DNA of 64,000 bases from Nitrosospira sp. (lineage in GTDB: Bacteria > Pseudomonadota > Gammaproteobacteria > Burkholderiales > Nitrosomonadaceae), in assembly GCA_013821425.1 (NCBI GenBank), contig JACDGV010000003.1, positions 112,485 through 176,484 on the forward strand. The letters run 5' to 3'. The notes beneath the pieces were generated by a model. It made no database searches and was not told where the DNA came from. It saw only the letters and a list, made by a program, of their open reading frames with translations. Both the position numbers and the translations under genes were made by a program. Within the stretch, counting starts at the first letter, position 1; each line of letters opens with the position of its first letter. Below, in pieces: positions 1 to 8,558 of this stretch.

Positions 1-54
1 CTTACGCTTCCCAAGAAGGAAGGGACCACGGCCCGGCGGATCGAGGTTAAATAA
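1..54 (+). CDS. Hsp20 small heat-shock protein, C-terminal end only
   Basis: The first 17 codons in frame 1 read LTLPKKEGTTARRIEVK and end in TAA. This matches the usual end of Hsp20/alpha-crystallin proteins: a last beta strand (LTLPK) followed by a basic tail ending in IEVK. The gene begins outside the window. A second, complete Hsp20 gene lies about 840 bases downstream with a CBS-domain gene between them, so this is probably one stress locus. The fragment is short, so the family call rests on the C-terminal motif alone. Confidence 0.7.
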   Translation, partial: LTLPKKEGTTARRIEVK

Positions 55-318
55 AGGCTATATATTTGTGGCGGCAGAATGAGGCGCTGGCCATTACTTT
101 TTGAGAGCGTGGTCGGCGTGATCAATCGGGGAAGAACCTATTCCAGGCGGCGGGGGTGCCCAAGTAACCTTCTGGTACGATTCCGCCGTTCGGGCGGTTT
201 GGGGGTTGGAAACAAGAACAGCCGGAGGTCGATGGGCGCTGTCCATTCTTTCTGTAGTGCAGCTGCCGATAAATTTTATGGAAGATAATGGAAGATATAG
301 TACAAAACGGAGGGCATT

Positions 319-768
319 ATGCCTATCGGTGAAATCTGCAGCCGCGACGTTATTGTTTTGCGACGTGACGACACCATCTCGGACGCGGCCAAACTCATGC
401 GCCAGCATCATGTCGGAGACGTAGTCGTTGTCGAAGAGCGGGATGGTATGCGCGTTCCGGTCGGGATTGTCACCGATCGGGATCTCGTAGTCGAGATCAT
501 GGCGACGGAGCTTGACCAGGCGGTCATAACGGTAGGCGATATCATGCTGGAAGAGCTGGTGACCGTGAAAGAAAATGTGGGTATATTCGAGGCGGTTCAG
601 TACATGCGCAGCAAGACTGTAAGGCGATTACCGATAGTGGATGAAAATGGCGGGCTGGTGGGTGTGCTGACACTCGACGACCTGCTGGAACTGTTGGCTG
701 AGGAATTACTTGCAATTGCCAAACTTGTTAGCCATCAGCGGCAGAAGGAGACCAGGCGGCGTCCCTAG
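319..768 (+). CDS. CBS domain-pair protein
   Basis: This 149-residue soluble protein is made of two CBS domains (about residues 8-65 and 72-132) and little else. Each contains the usual turn before the second helix: VGIVTDRDLV in the first and VGVLTLDDLL in the second. Such stand-alone pairs commonly bind adenine nucleotides and act as energy or redox sensors; the ligand here is unknown. The start is supported by GGAGG about five bases before the ATG. It lies between two Hsp20 genes, which suggests a stress role. The same architecture recurs at 36056-36475. The basic end (RQKETRRRP) lies outside the domains. Confidence 0.9.
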   Translation: MPIGEICSRDVIVLRRDDTISDAAKLMRQHHVGDVVVVEERDGMRVPVGIVTDRDLVVEIMATELDQAVITVGDIMLEELVTVKENVGIFEAVQYMRSKTVRRLPIVDENGGLVGVLTLDDLLELLAEELLAIAKLVSHQRQKETRRRP

Positions 769-895
769 AATGGGTCGCTTGCAAAGATATTATCGCTCGT
801 ACTAACAAAAAAAGATGAACCTCCAGCGCCTTGGGCAGGGTTTAGTGCAACTCAAGCCAGGTTGGAGATTTAGCTAATAATAGAAAGGACACATC

Positions 896-1402
896 ATGCT
901 GGATTCAATCAAGCACACCGGGAAAAATATCCGGCGTGGGCTTAGCAGGACCTGGGACCATATGTCGGAAGGCTGGCGCGAATTGTTCCATCACAGTACG
1001 GACGCGCTGACTCACTTTACGCGTAGTAAGGAGGAGAAAACCGCGGATGCCGGCGCGATCCCTGTTTCGCGGAACTGGAGCCTGTTGGCGGGAGAGATCG
1101 AGGAAACCGACAAGGAGATTGTGGTCCGGGTAGAGTTGCCGGGCATGGAAAAAAAAGACTGTCAGGCTACAATTGACGGCAACATGCTTTATCTGCGAGG
1201 CGAAAAACGCGTGGAGCGTGTTAGGGACAACAGCATCTACCATGTAACAGAACGCGCGTATGGGATATTCGAGAGGGCCATTCCGTTGCCATGCAACGTG
1301 GATGCGGACAATGCCGAAGCGAACTACAAGAATGGTGTGTTAACTGTTCGTCTTCCAAAATTGGGCGGAGAAAAAGGCCGATTGATTCCCTTGTCTCATT
1401 GA
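896..1402 (+). CDS. Hsp20/alpha-crystallin family small heat-shock protein
   Basis: This 168-residue protein is an ATP-independent holdase-type chaperone by family. Residues about 66-165 form the alpha-crystallin domain, with VRVELPGMEKKD near its start, LYLRGEKR in the middle and the hallmark end NGVLTVRLPK. The 60-residue N-terminal arm is rich in basic and aromatic residues. The C-terminal tail (GRLIPLSH) contains an I-P-L element similar to the I-x-I/V anchor used for oligomer assembly. AAAGGA precedes the ATG by about eight bases. It belongs to the stress group with the Hsp20 fragment at 1-54 and the CBS protein at 319-768. Confidence 0.93.
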   Translation: MLDSIKHTGKNIRRGLSRTWDHMSEGWRELFHHSTDALTHFTRSKEEKTADAGAIPVSRNWSLLAGEIEETDKEIVVRVELPGMEKKDCQATIDGNMLYLRGEKRVERVRDNSIYHVTERAYGIFERAIPLPCNVDADNAEANYKNGVLTVRLPKLGGEKGRLIPLSH

Positions 1403-1600
1403 CAAAATGAACGCGACACATGAGTTCAAGGGGGCATGTCCTGCCATGGGGGCAGTCGCTTTCCCGTTGCGAGCCGGCGGTGTTGTCTGCTTCATTTGCT
1501 CATCTGGCTCATCTGCCTTATTTGCTTTAGGGCTGAAGCGGCCGAAACGAGTGTCCAACAGAATCAGAAAGGAATAAAGGATAAAAAGGAGAGACCCATC

Positions 1601-2077
1601 ATGTCCATGACCCTCACAGCTGCTTCTTTTCCGCCAAACGGTATCATTCCAAGCCGGCACACATGCGAAGGCCACGATAGTTCGCCGGAGCTTATGTGGA
1701 CAGACGTTCCCGAGGGCGCGAAAAGCCTGGTCCTTATCATGGATGATCCCGATGCCCCTGATCCAGCGGTGCCCCAGAGAGTCTGGGTGCATTGGGTGTT
1801 ATATAATATTCCCGTCGACGCCAGCGGGCTGCCCGAAGGCATCGCCGCGACAGATCTTCCCTCAGGAACCCGAGAGGGTCTGAATGATTGGGAGCGCACC
1901 GGCTACGGAGGCCCATGCCCGCCGATAGGCCAGCACCGGTATTTTCACAAGCTTTACGCATTGGACACCCCGCTGCGGGAGATAAACCCTCCCACCAAGG
2001 CAATGCTGGAGAAAGCGATGGAAGGCCACGTTATTGCCAAATCCGAGCTGATAGGCCGATATCAGAAGCAGTATTAA
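1601..2077 (+). CDS. YbhB/YbcL family (Raf kinase inhibitor-like / PEBP) protein
   Basis: A 158-residue member of the bacterial phosphatidylethanolamine-binding protein-like family, whose biochemical role is not settled. Family signatures are visible: LMWTDVPEGAKSLVLIMDDP (Asp-Pro ligand-site loop), WVHWVLYNIP, and GPCPPIGQHRYFHKLYALD. The ATG at 1601 is preceded by AAAAAGGAGAG and gives the usual family length. The frame stays open upstream to 1436 and that extension contains a hydrophobic run (LLHLLIWLICLIC) followed by AEA, which looks like a signal peptide. A longer exported precursor is therefore possible, but its ATG has no comparable ribosome-binding site. Confidence 0.88.
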   Translation: MSMTLTAASFPPNGIIPSRHTCEGHDSSPELMWTDVPEGAKSLVLIMDDPDAPDPAVPQRVWVHWVLYNIPVDASGLPEGIAATDLPSGTREGLNDWERTGYGGPCPPIGQHRYFHKLYALDTPLREINPPTKAMLEKAMEGHVIAKSELIGRYQKQY

Positions 2078-2135
2078 GACCCGCGGAAAAACAGGCAATA
2101 CGCTTGTTCATGTTGCCGCGGAAGCAGCAAGTAGC

Positions 2136-3122
2136 ATGATGAAGGCAGCCCCTCAACAACCAACACGCGCATTATCGTTCAACCGTCCAGTGGCCTGGCC
2201 AATGAAGTGGAAAATAAAGTCGGCGGTTAAAGACTTCAAGTATCGGTGCGCGCTATTTTTCTGTCTGCTGGCAAGAAAGAGAGTACCCGAAAAGCCTTTG
2301 GTCCGGCTGTACGAGGAAGGGCTGGTATCGCCCGACTTCGCCAGACCGGTTTGTTTTTTTTGTAGTTACGACGCGGAAAGCATCGTCAGGGAGAATGTCT
2401 ACTATTACCTTGATGGACTCGCGCTGGCGGGTTTCAATATTGTATTCATCAGCTCCAGCGATGCTATTGCAAAGCCGGACCTCGAGCGGTTGTCGCTCAG
2501 CTGTGTAAGAATCATTAATCGGGAGAACAAAGGATATGATTTTTACGGGTGGAAAACAGCATTGGAAAAATATGGCGAATATAAGCGCCATCCGGGTCTG
2601 CTGCTAGCAAATGACAGTGTATTCGGCCCGCTTTTCAGCATTAAGGATATAATTACGCAGTTCGAAAATTGCGATGCCGATATTGTTGGAATGACGGACT
2701 CATTCCATATCTGTCCGCATCTTCAGTCCTATTTCCTTTTTTGCAAGAAAAACGTAATCCTGTCTGAGGAATTTACCCGTTTCTTCCAGGACGTTGAGGT
2801 TCTGGCACTCAAGATCGCCGTTATCCGAAAATACGAGGTCGGTTTTTCCCGCCTTCTTCGCGGCCGTTTCCGTCTTTCCGCGCTTTATGGCGTAGAAACG
2901 GTTCTGGATCGGTTCGATTATCGGCAAAGGCCTATGGGATGGATAGAATCGACCTTTCACTTTTGGAAACCTCTTATTAGCGAATTCAGATTCCCGTTTC
3001 TTAAAAAAAGCGTATTGACGAGGAGGGGAGTTCCGCTGGAAGAGGTTGCGTCCGTGCTTGTTGAAAGTGGTTCTCTTTATGACACGGATATCCTCCATGA
3101 TTGGACTGGGGGCCGCAGATAG
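2136..3122 (+). CDS. RgpF-like (rhamnan synthesis F family) polysaccharide protein
   Basis: This 328-residue protein resembles the RgpF/rhamnan synthesis F family, found in cell-wall and lipopolysaccharide rhamnose polymer clusters. Supporting motifs are NRENKGYDFYGWKTALEKY and LLLANDSVFGPL, which match the family's conserved blocks. An early hydrophobic stretch (CALFFCLLA) lies near residue 43. Two adjacent ATGs begin the frame at 2136 and 2139 without a strong ribosome-binding site, so the exact start is uncertain. An FkbM methyltransferase follows about 250 bases later on the same strand, consistent with glycan synthesis. The acceptor and sugar cannot be inferred. Confidence 0.78.
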   Translation: MMKAAPQQPTRALSFNRPVAWPMKWKIKSAVKDFKYRCALFFCLLARKRVPEKPLVRLYEEGLVSPDFARPVCFFCSYDAESIVRENVYYYLDGLALAGFNIVFISSSDAIAKPDLERLSLSCVRIINRENKGYDFYGWKTALEKYGEYKRHPGLLLANDSVFGPLFSIKDIITQFENCDADIVGMTDSFHICPHLQSYFLFCKKNVILSEEFTRFFQDVEVLALKIAVIRKYEVGFSRLLRGRFRLSALYGVETVLDRFDYRQRPMGWIESTFHFWKPLISEFRFPFLKKSVLTRRGVPLEEVASVLVESGSLYDTDILHDWTGGRR

Positions 3123-3369
3123 TTGTTGCCCCTTTTTCGTCTGGAGGGTACACGGTGACTCCCGGATGCCTTTCCCTGTTGGGCAGGAATACAGCCCGGT
3201 AACTTCCGGGAACATCAGTTGCGGGAAACGTTGCGGCTGGTCTGCGACCATGCCGGCGCGCATCTTACAAAAAAGCGTCAGAATTACTTAAACAAAGCGC
3301 GTATCCTCCTTCGGGATTACATGTCCCTTTCTTTCACTTGAACTCGTACATCTACGATTTGGCCCCCAC

Positions 3370-4143
3370 ATGTCTTCATTTTTCATGGATATTCTTTCCG
3401 GTTTTACTGTAGCACTTTATGGACTGAAAGGCGGCTACACGACAGTGAATGTTAAAGGCCAGTCCATACGTGTCGCGGTGGATAATTTCCGGACGCTTCA
3501 ACGAGCTAAAACCTACTCGATCAAAGAGCCCGACACTCTGGATTGGCTGGACAATTTCGAAGCGGGCTCGTGTTTTTTTGATCTGGGAGCGAATATTGGC
3601 CAATATTCGCTATATCCCGCGAAAAAATATGGCAGTGACATCCAGGTTTATTCCTTTGAGCCGCAGTGCATAAACTATTATTTGCTTAACAGGAATATAT
3701 ACCTGAACAGACTTGAAAAAAATATTACGTCCTATTGCGTGGCTGTATCGGGGCAGGAGGCGTTTTCCAGCCTGTATATTCCCAAGTTTATCGGGGGGGG
3801 GAATCGTTCCCAGTTTGGAAAGGAAGACTTGAAAAACATGAAAGTGCGCGCTACCCATATCCAGGGGATGTTTGGGGTAACGCTGGACGATTTATGCTCG
3901 AAATGGGGATTCCCTTATCCCAACTATATCAAGATCGATGTTGATGGCATCGAAATTCCCATCATCAAAGGTGCCGGGAATGTACTGAAAAATCCGGCGC
4001 TCAAGTCTGTTATTGTAGAATTGGGGACTGCGGAGGAGCAGCAGGAAGCAGTAAGTCTGATGGAACAGGCGGGTCTGAAGGTGAAATTCAAGACTACCAG
4101 GAACTGGGGCGAAACCTGTTTCATATTCGAAAAGAACGTCTGA
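3370..4143 (+). CDS. FkbM family methyltransferase
   Basis: A 257-residue SAM-dependent methyltransferase of the FkbM family, often found in polysaccharide or lipopolysaccharide clusters, where members O-methylate sugars. The SAM-binding motif FFDLGANIGQYS is at about residues 73-84, followed by the acidic end of strand 2 in YSFEPQ. IKIDVDGIEIPIIKGA near residue 190 is the typical FkbM motif IKIDVEGxExxVLxGA. No Shine-Dalgarno sequence is evident before the ATG at 3370. A run of nine G residues at about 3792-3800 inside the gene is a potential slippage or phase-variation site. It is co-oriented with the RgpF-like gene. Confidence 0.88.
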   Translation: MSSFFMDILSGFTVALYGLKGGYTTVNVKGQSIRVAVDNFRTLQRAKTYSIKEPDTLDWLDNFEAGSCFFDLGANIGQYSLYPAKKYGSDIQVYSFEPQCINYYLLNRNIYLNRLEKNITSYCVAVSGQEAFSSLYIPKFIGGGNRSQFGKEDLKNMKVRATHIQGMFGVTLDDLCSKWGFPYPNYIKIDVDGIEIPIIKGAGNVLKNPALKSVIVELGTAEEQQEAVSLMEQAGLKVKFKTTRNWGETCFIFEKNV

Positions 4144-4257
4144 ACGTCTGAACGCCGGTTAGCGCGTGGCGAAGATGGCGCGCGCTAGGCTATCCGTAGT
4201 GAACGGGCGGGAGGGGCCATAGGATCGCCGCCTGCTATCCTGGCCCTGCTGGGAAGA

Positions 4258-5991
4258 TTACCTCGAAATCGCGGCTCGGGCATCGAAATTATTCCCCGCT
4301 TCGGATGGACGTTGCATCGGTTCTGCCTTACCCCTCGAAAGGGTGTAAATGTTATCGGCTGCGGCAATCAGGGCAGGCTGATGAGATACGGCAACGACCG
4401 TCAGGTTCTTCGCCAGTTTTCGCAGCGTCTCGCAGACCAGCTGTTCACTTTCGGGGTCGAGCGCGCTGGTCGGTTCATCGAGCAACAGGAACGAAGGGCG
4501 GTGAGCCAATGCCCGGGCTATGGCGATACGCTGACGCTGTCCGCCCGACAGCAACCCGCCGCGCTCGCCTACCACTGTGTTCAGCCCGTCTGGAAGCACA
4601 CTGACGAAGTCCCAGGCGCCCGCCTGCCGCAGCGCCCTCTCCGCATCGGCTTCGACCAGATCGGGGGCGCCGACAAGGATGTTGCTGAGAATGGTATCGT
4701 GAAGCAGAACATTTTCCTGGGACACGTAACCGATCATGCGCCGCCACTCGCGCAGATTGATTTCGCGCAAGGATACGCCGTCTATGAGAATTTCCCCTGA
4801 CCTGGGCTCAGCAAGACCGCAGAGCAGGTCCAGCATGGTGCTTTTACCCACCCCGGACGGCCCCGCGATCGTGGTAAACGAATGGGCGGGAAGTTCGAGA
4901 TTCAATTCCTGGAAAATCGTCTTGGTGCCATAGTCGAAATTCACGTTTCGCAAGCTGATACCTGTTTGAAACGTAGGCATGCGCGTGCCCGTGGTGCGTT
5001 CCGCTGCGGCACGCGCCTCTTCAATGGCTGTGCGCAAGGCCCAATAGGCGCTTTCCTGCGCCATCAGATTCTGGTATTTACGCTGCGTCTTGTTAAGCAG
5101 GCTCAGAAGACGGGTGAGCAGAAAGACCATTACCATTACTGCGGGCAGCGACAGTTCCCACATCACCAGGGCGAGGTACAAGCCGATTGCCATGAGGGTG
5201 GCAAGAATGGGTTCCTGCAAGGCCATCAATGCTTCGCGCGCCATGATCTCGCGGCGTGTTGCCTTTTCCAGTTGTTTGGTTTGATCACGGAGGATGGCCT
5301 CTGCCACGTTGTCCCGGGCCATGGCCTTCAACGATTTCACCGACCCCAACACGTCCGAAAGATACGTCAGCAAGTGGCGCAGCAGATGGGTCTGCTTCGT
5401 TCCCGCCTTACGGGTGGCACGGATCAGTTGATGCAGCAGGCGCAGGATCACTATGCCGACCAGGAAGGAGGTAAGCGTCGCCTGCCATGAAACAAACATG
5501 GCTACGGTTCCATAGACAACCACTTGTACCGCCAGCGCAAGGACGGTAACGCTATGCTCGAACCCGTTGGCCGCCCGATAAGCCTCCGTGGCAACCGAAT
5601 TGGACAGCGAGCCCATGGGCTGGCGCAAGTAATATTGCCACCGGCTGGCGAGGAGTGCGTCGATTAATTCGAGGCGAAGCGCTGTTGCGACATGGGCGAC
5701 GGTATAGCCAACCTGTCTGTTGGCAAGCAGCAATATCAGGCTCTTGATGATCATGCCGCCGACAATAATCAGTAACATCACGCCAATGGTTGGTTCGATG
5801 CCGATACCTTGGAGCACTTCCACGATTTTTTTTCCGATATCCGAATTCGCGGTATCGCCCACCGCGATCGAAAGTAACGGGAGAAGCGCGGTCAGACTGA
5901 GCCCTTCAGCGATCCCCGCAGCCAGCAGCGCAATCAGCACGTACGCTGTGCGCCGGGGGAAAAGCGTGCAATAGGTAAAGAGGGTCCGCAT
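4258..5991 (-). CDS. ABC transporter with fused permease and ATPase domains
   Basis: This 577-residue half-transporter has an N-terminal six-helix membrane domain (about residues 1-310) and a C-terminal nucleotide-binding domain (about 340-560). Visible ATPase motifs are GPSGVGKST (Walker A), LSGGQRQRIAIARAL (signature), FLLLDEPTSALD (Walker B) and the switch histidine in VSHQ. The layout is that of MsbA/lipid or polysaccharide exporters, which work as homodimers. It faces the RgpF-FkbM pair convergently, so export of the same glycan is possible but unproven. The first ATG (5991) overlaps the first TM segment closely and has no strong ribosome-binding site. Confidence 0.9.
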   Translation of the reverse strand: MRTLFTYCTLFPRRTAYVLIALLAAGIAEGLSLTALLPLLSIAVGDTANSDIGKKIVEVLQGIGIEPTIGVMLLIIVGGMIIKSLILLLANRQVGYTVAHVATALRLELIDALLASRWQYYLRQPMGSLSNSVATEAYRAANGFEHSVTVLALAVQVVVYGTVAMFVSWQATLTSFLVGIVILRLLHQLIRATRKAGTKQTHLLRHLLTYLSDVLGSVKSLKAMARDNVAEAILRDQTKQLEKATRREIMAREALMALQEPILATLMAIGLYLALVMWELSLPAVMVMVFLLTRLLSLLNKTQRKYQNLMAQESAYWALRTAIEEARAAAERTTGTRMPTFQTGISLRNVNFDYGTKTIFQELNLELPAHSFTTIAGPSGVGKSTMLDLLCGLAEPRSGEILIDGVSLREINLREWRRMIGYVSQENVLLHDTILSNILVGAPDLVEADAERALRQAGAWDFVSVLPDGLNTVVGERGGLLSGGQRQRIAIARALAHRPSFLLLDEPTSALDPESEQLVCETLRKLAKNLTVVAVSHQPALIAAADNIYTLSRGKAEPMQRPSEAGNNFDARAAISR

Positions 5992-6444
5992 GGCCTAGAT
6001 CAGAAGAGGGTCGATTATCATATCCTAAATTATCGAGCAGATCGTTTAGAAACCTGAATAAGACGCGCATAGCCAGAGGGGCGGCGATGGGAATTCTGCC
6101 GTTTGCCCCAGGAATGCTCCTCACTCCCTTCCAGCGGCTGGTTCAGCCGATCCAGCCGTGTGCGGCTGACCATAGCGAACTCCTGCATCCAGGCTCATCA
6201 ATAGATACAAGGGGTGAGAGACGGCCAGTCAGGATGGTTCATTCAGGGCTTCCTTAGAGCCTGTACGCTGCCCTGCCGTGCCCAAGGCGACTGATGGCAT
6301 CAATTCGCCCGGAAGACGGCACGATCCTGTTCAGTTCGGGATTCGGCGGGCAGCAGCGTGAGACATGCCCGTCTCGGTGCAGACAATGTTCCATAAAATG
6401 GATAAGACACGACGGAAGATGGTAGTGAAACGTTTAATCTGTTT
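5992..6444. other. Intergenic stretch with one solo repeat end
   Basis: I see no credible gene here. The short open frames lack codon-usage support and ribosome-binding sites. It holds one copy of the dispersed end repeat at 6231-6257 (separate entry). Confidence 0.6.
6231..6257. repeat. Solo end of the MITE-like repeat family
   Basis: The bases TTCAGGGCTTCCTTAG at 6242-6257 are identical to the right terminal repeat of the element at 39770-40061, and the flanking GGATggTTC is similar. No matching opposite end was found nearby, so this is probably a remnant. Confidence 0.6.
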
Positions 6445-6999
6445 TTATTCTTTCCGGTCGGTCCGGTCATATCCGATACTGCCCGGCTCACGCGGATTGT
6501 CGCTTTGCGCGGTGTAAATCAATACCAAAACAATACAGACGACGAACCGGAATGCGGGTTGTTGCCCATTCCAGTCCGGGGATTGCCACATGCAGAACCA
6601 TTCCCCGCCCACTACCATGAATCCAAAAAACCACAATGCAAAGCCAAAGGTCAGCCCCGCGATGGAGAGAGATTTGGCTCTGTCGAACGTCGGGGCGTCA
6701 CTTTTGATATTGTAAAGCAAGCGTAGCGCGCCTAAAAGGCACAAAGCGGCGATCAGGAATTCAAGAAATATGATCGAAGCATAAACAGCCGAATGCACCG
6801 AAGGTTCGGTTATCGCACGATGCGTCAAGGCATTCCCCGGATAGACTGTATCCATCGACATTACGTGCTGAACAAACGCGAAGTTGGAGGGGTAGTCGAC
6901 GACATTATTCAGGGCGGCCAGCAGAGCCAGGCAGCCAATCCCGGATATCAGAAATATTTTGCTTGCCCGGATTACCAGAGTTTTATCCATGGCCGACAT
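6445..6999 (-). CDS. DUF2165 family small integral membrane protein
   Basis: A 184-residue membrane protein with four hydrophobic segments (about residues 12-28, 72-93, 110-130 and 146-163). The pattern NNVVDYPSNFAFVQHVMSMDT followed by the late FMVVGGEWFCMWQS motif is characteristic of the DUF2165 family of predicted small inner-membrane proteins, whose function is unknown. A second ATG (6990, MDKTLVIR) is an equally plausible start, because neither has a strong ribosome-binding site. The tail (about 15 residues after the last helix) is polar. Confidence 0.8.
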   Translation of the reverse strand: MSAMDKTLVIRASKIFLISGIGCLALLAALNNVVDYPSNFAFVQHVMSMDTVYPGNALTHRAITEPSVHSAVYASIIFLEFLIAALCLLGALRLLYNIKSDAPTFDRAKSLSIAGLTFGFALWFFGFMVVGGEWFCMWQSPDWNGQQPAFRFVVCIVLVLIYTAQSDNPREPGSIGYDRTDRKE

Positions 7000-7069
7000 C
7001 GGGTTGCTGGGAACCCTGTGTCTCCAATGTTAAGATAGCGATGACTATGTCAGCAGTCGGGGGGGATTG

Positions 7070-7297
7070 TTAATCAGTCGTACGCACCCCCCGGATGTTG
7101 AGCGTGGCCAAGGCAATCTGGAGACCGATAACAGCAAAGGCCTGAGCGTGCCACCCCCATGTTACCCATAGCACGTTACTAACGAGTGAAAGCAGAAACC
7201 CCGCGTGGCGTGTCCGCTTGGACGGAAAAGTCAGCAGCCACACCGCGAGTACGTTAACGACCATTGCGGGCCATTGTAGCAGGGAATAATAATCCAT
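7070..7297 (-). CDS. Small multi-pass membrane protein, function unknown
   Basis: A 75-residue hydrophobic protein with about three helices and a conserved-looking segment, NVLWVTWGWHAQAFAVIGLQ, ending in NIRG. This pattern recalls the repeated halves of YgjV- or PnuC-like membrane proteins, but I cannot assign it. The ATG at 7297 is chosen because GAGAACGG lies upstream; the frame also extends to a TTG at 7318. It follows DUF2165 in the same orientation but upstream by about 70 bases, so the two may be co-transcribed. Confidence 0.65.
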   Translation of the reverse strand: MDYYSLLQWPAMVVNVLAVWLLTFPSKRTRHAGFLLSLVSNVLWVTWGWHAQAFAVIGLQIALATLNIRGVRTTD

Positions 7298-7624
7298 ATT
7301 TATCCGTTCTCTTGCCAAATAGTTTGTAAAACAGGTTCAAACAATGCCTTCAAGCTGTTCGATCCCCGCGTTTCCGCTTTGTCTATACCGAGCTTGTTAA
7401 TGTCGGCCTGACGGAGCAGGCGCATCCTCGCATTAATCCACGTGGCGCTCCGTGCGCCAGAATACAGAGGAGGAGTCTTCCGCATTCGTGCGCAATCGCA
7501 CATACAATCCCGCAGGCAGGGTTCATGATTCTTCTGCCAGTCAGTCCGTTCTGGCCTCTGTTCTACCTTTGTTTCCCAGCCCCAAAGCGTTTGGCAATAT
7601 CATTTTTTTACGGTGAATTGATTC
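7298..7624. other. Intergenic region upstream of ku
   Basis: No supported gene. A 67-codon minus-strand frame at 7300-7503 is open but has no recognisable family or ribosome-binding site. The region must carry the ku promoter, which I could not pinpoint. Confidence 0.5.
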
Positions 7625-8545
7625 ATGGCCGCTTCTAATTCCAGCAGCCGGGCCTTGTGGAAAGGCGCCATCAGTTTCGGGCTGGTACATATACCTGTCG
7701 CGCTTCATTCCGCGACTTCGGAAGAAGGGTTGAATTTCGATTGGCTGGACAAGCGCAGCATGGACCGGGTCGGCTACAAGCGGATCAATAAAAAGACCGG
7801 CAAGGAGATCAACAAAGATAACATCGTGAAGGGAATCGAATACGAGGACGGGCAATACGTCATTCTGAGCCCGGAAGAGATCGCCGCCGCTTATCCGACA
7901 ACCACGCAAACAATCGAGATTGAGATGTTTGTGGCGGCTACGGATATTCCCTTCGTTTACCTCGAGCGCCCTTATTATATTGTTCCGATCAACAAGGGTG
8001 CCAAAGTCTACGCGCTTCTGCGCGAAGCTCTCTTCAAGACGCAGCGTGTGGGTATTGCTCGGGTAGTGATTCAGACCAAACAGCATCTGGCCGCGCTTGT
8101 GCCGTCCGGCCCGGCACTGGTACTGAATTTGTTGCGATGGGGCAATGAGATACGCAGCTGGGAAAATCTGAGCTTCCCCCCGGAGGGAACAGGGGAGGCA
8201 GGCATTACCGAAAAGGAACTGAAAATGGCTGAGCAATTGGTGATGGACATGAGCGGCAAGTGGCATCCCGAAGCATTCCGGGACTCATTCAAGGATGAGA
8301 TTATGAAGCTCGTGCACCAGAAGGCAGAAATGGGTGACGTACAAGCCGTGGCTCAACCGGAAGAATCCGAAACACCGCAGGGCGGTGCGCAAATCCTCGA
8401 TCTCACCGAACTGCTCCAGCGCAGTTTGAAGACGAGCGGCAACAAGGAAGAGCGCGCTAAGACGCCAGCGAAGAAATCACCCAAAGCCGGTGCCGACAAT
8501 GAATCGGTCCATTCCAAGGGGACGAACAAGCGCCGGGCAGGGTAA
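7625..8545 (+). CDS. ku: Bacterial Ku, non-homologous end-joining DNA-end-binding protein
   Basis: This 306-residue protein is a bacterial Ku homodimer subunit that threads onto double-strand DNA ends and recruits LigD. The family signature at the N-terminus is clear: LWKGAISFGLVHIPVALHSAT, then LDKRSMDRVGYKRINKKTG, and later KGIEYEDGQYVILSPEEI. The Ku core spans roughly residues 10-260. The end is a lysine-rich tail (KTPAKKSPKAG), typical of bacterial Ku proteins, in which it aids DNA and LigD contact. ligD follows 13 bases downstream on the same strand, so this is a two-gene operon. Confidence 0.97.
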   Translation: MAASNSSSRALWKGAISFGLVHIPVALHSATSEEGLNFDWLDKRSMDRVGYKRINKKTGKEINKDNIVKGIEYEDGQYVILSPEEIAAAYPTTTQTIEIEMFVAATDIPFVYLERPYYIVPINKGAKVYALLREALFKTQRVGIARVVIQTKQHLAALVPSGPALVLNLLRWGNEIRSWENLSFPPEGTGEAGITEKELKMAEQLVMDMSGKWHPEAFRDSFKDEIMKLVHQKAEMGDVQAVAQPEESETPQGGAQILDLTELLQRSLKTSGNKEERAKTPAKKSPKAGADNESVHSKGTNKRRAG

Positions 8546-8558
8546 GCAAAGGCAAAGT

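Noticed and set aside
4882..5490. 202-codon plus-strand frame
   Set aside because: It is antisense to the ABC transporter gene and has no own features.
7541..8266. 241-codon minus-strand frame
   Set aside because: It is antisense to ku, which is unmistakable on the plus strand.
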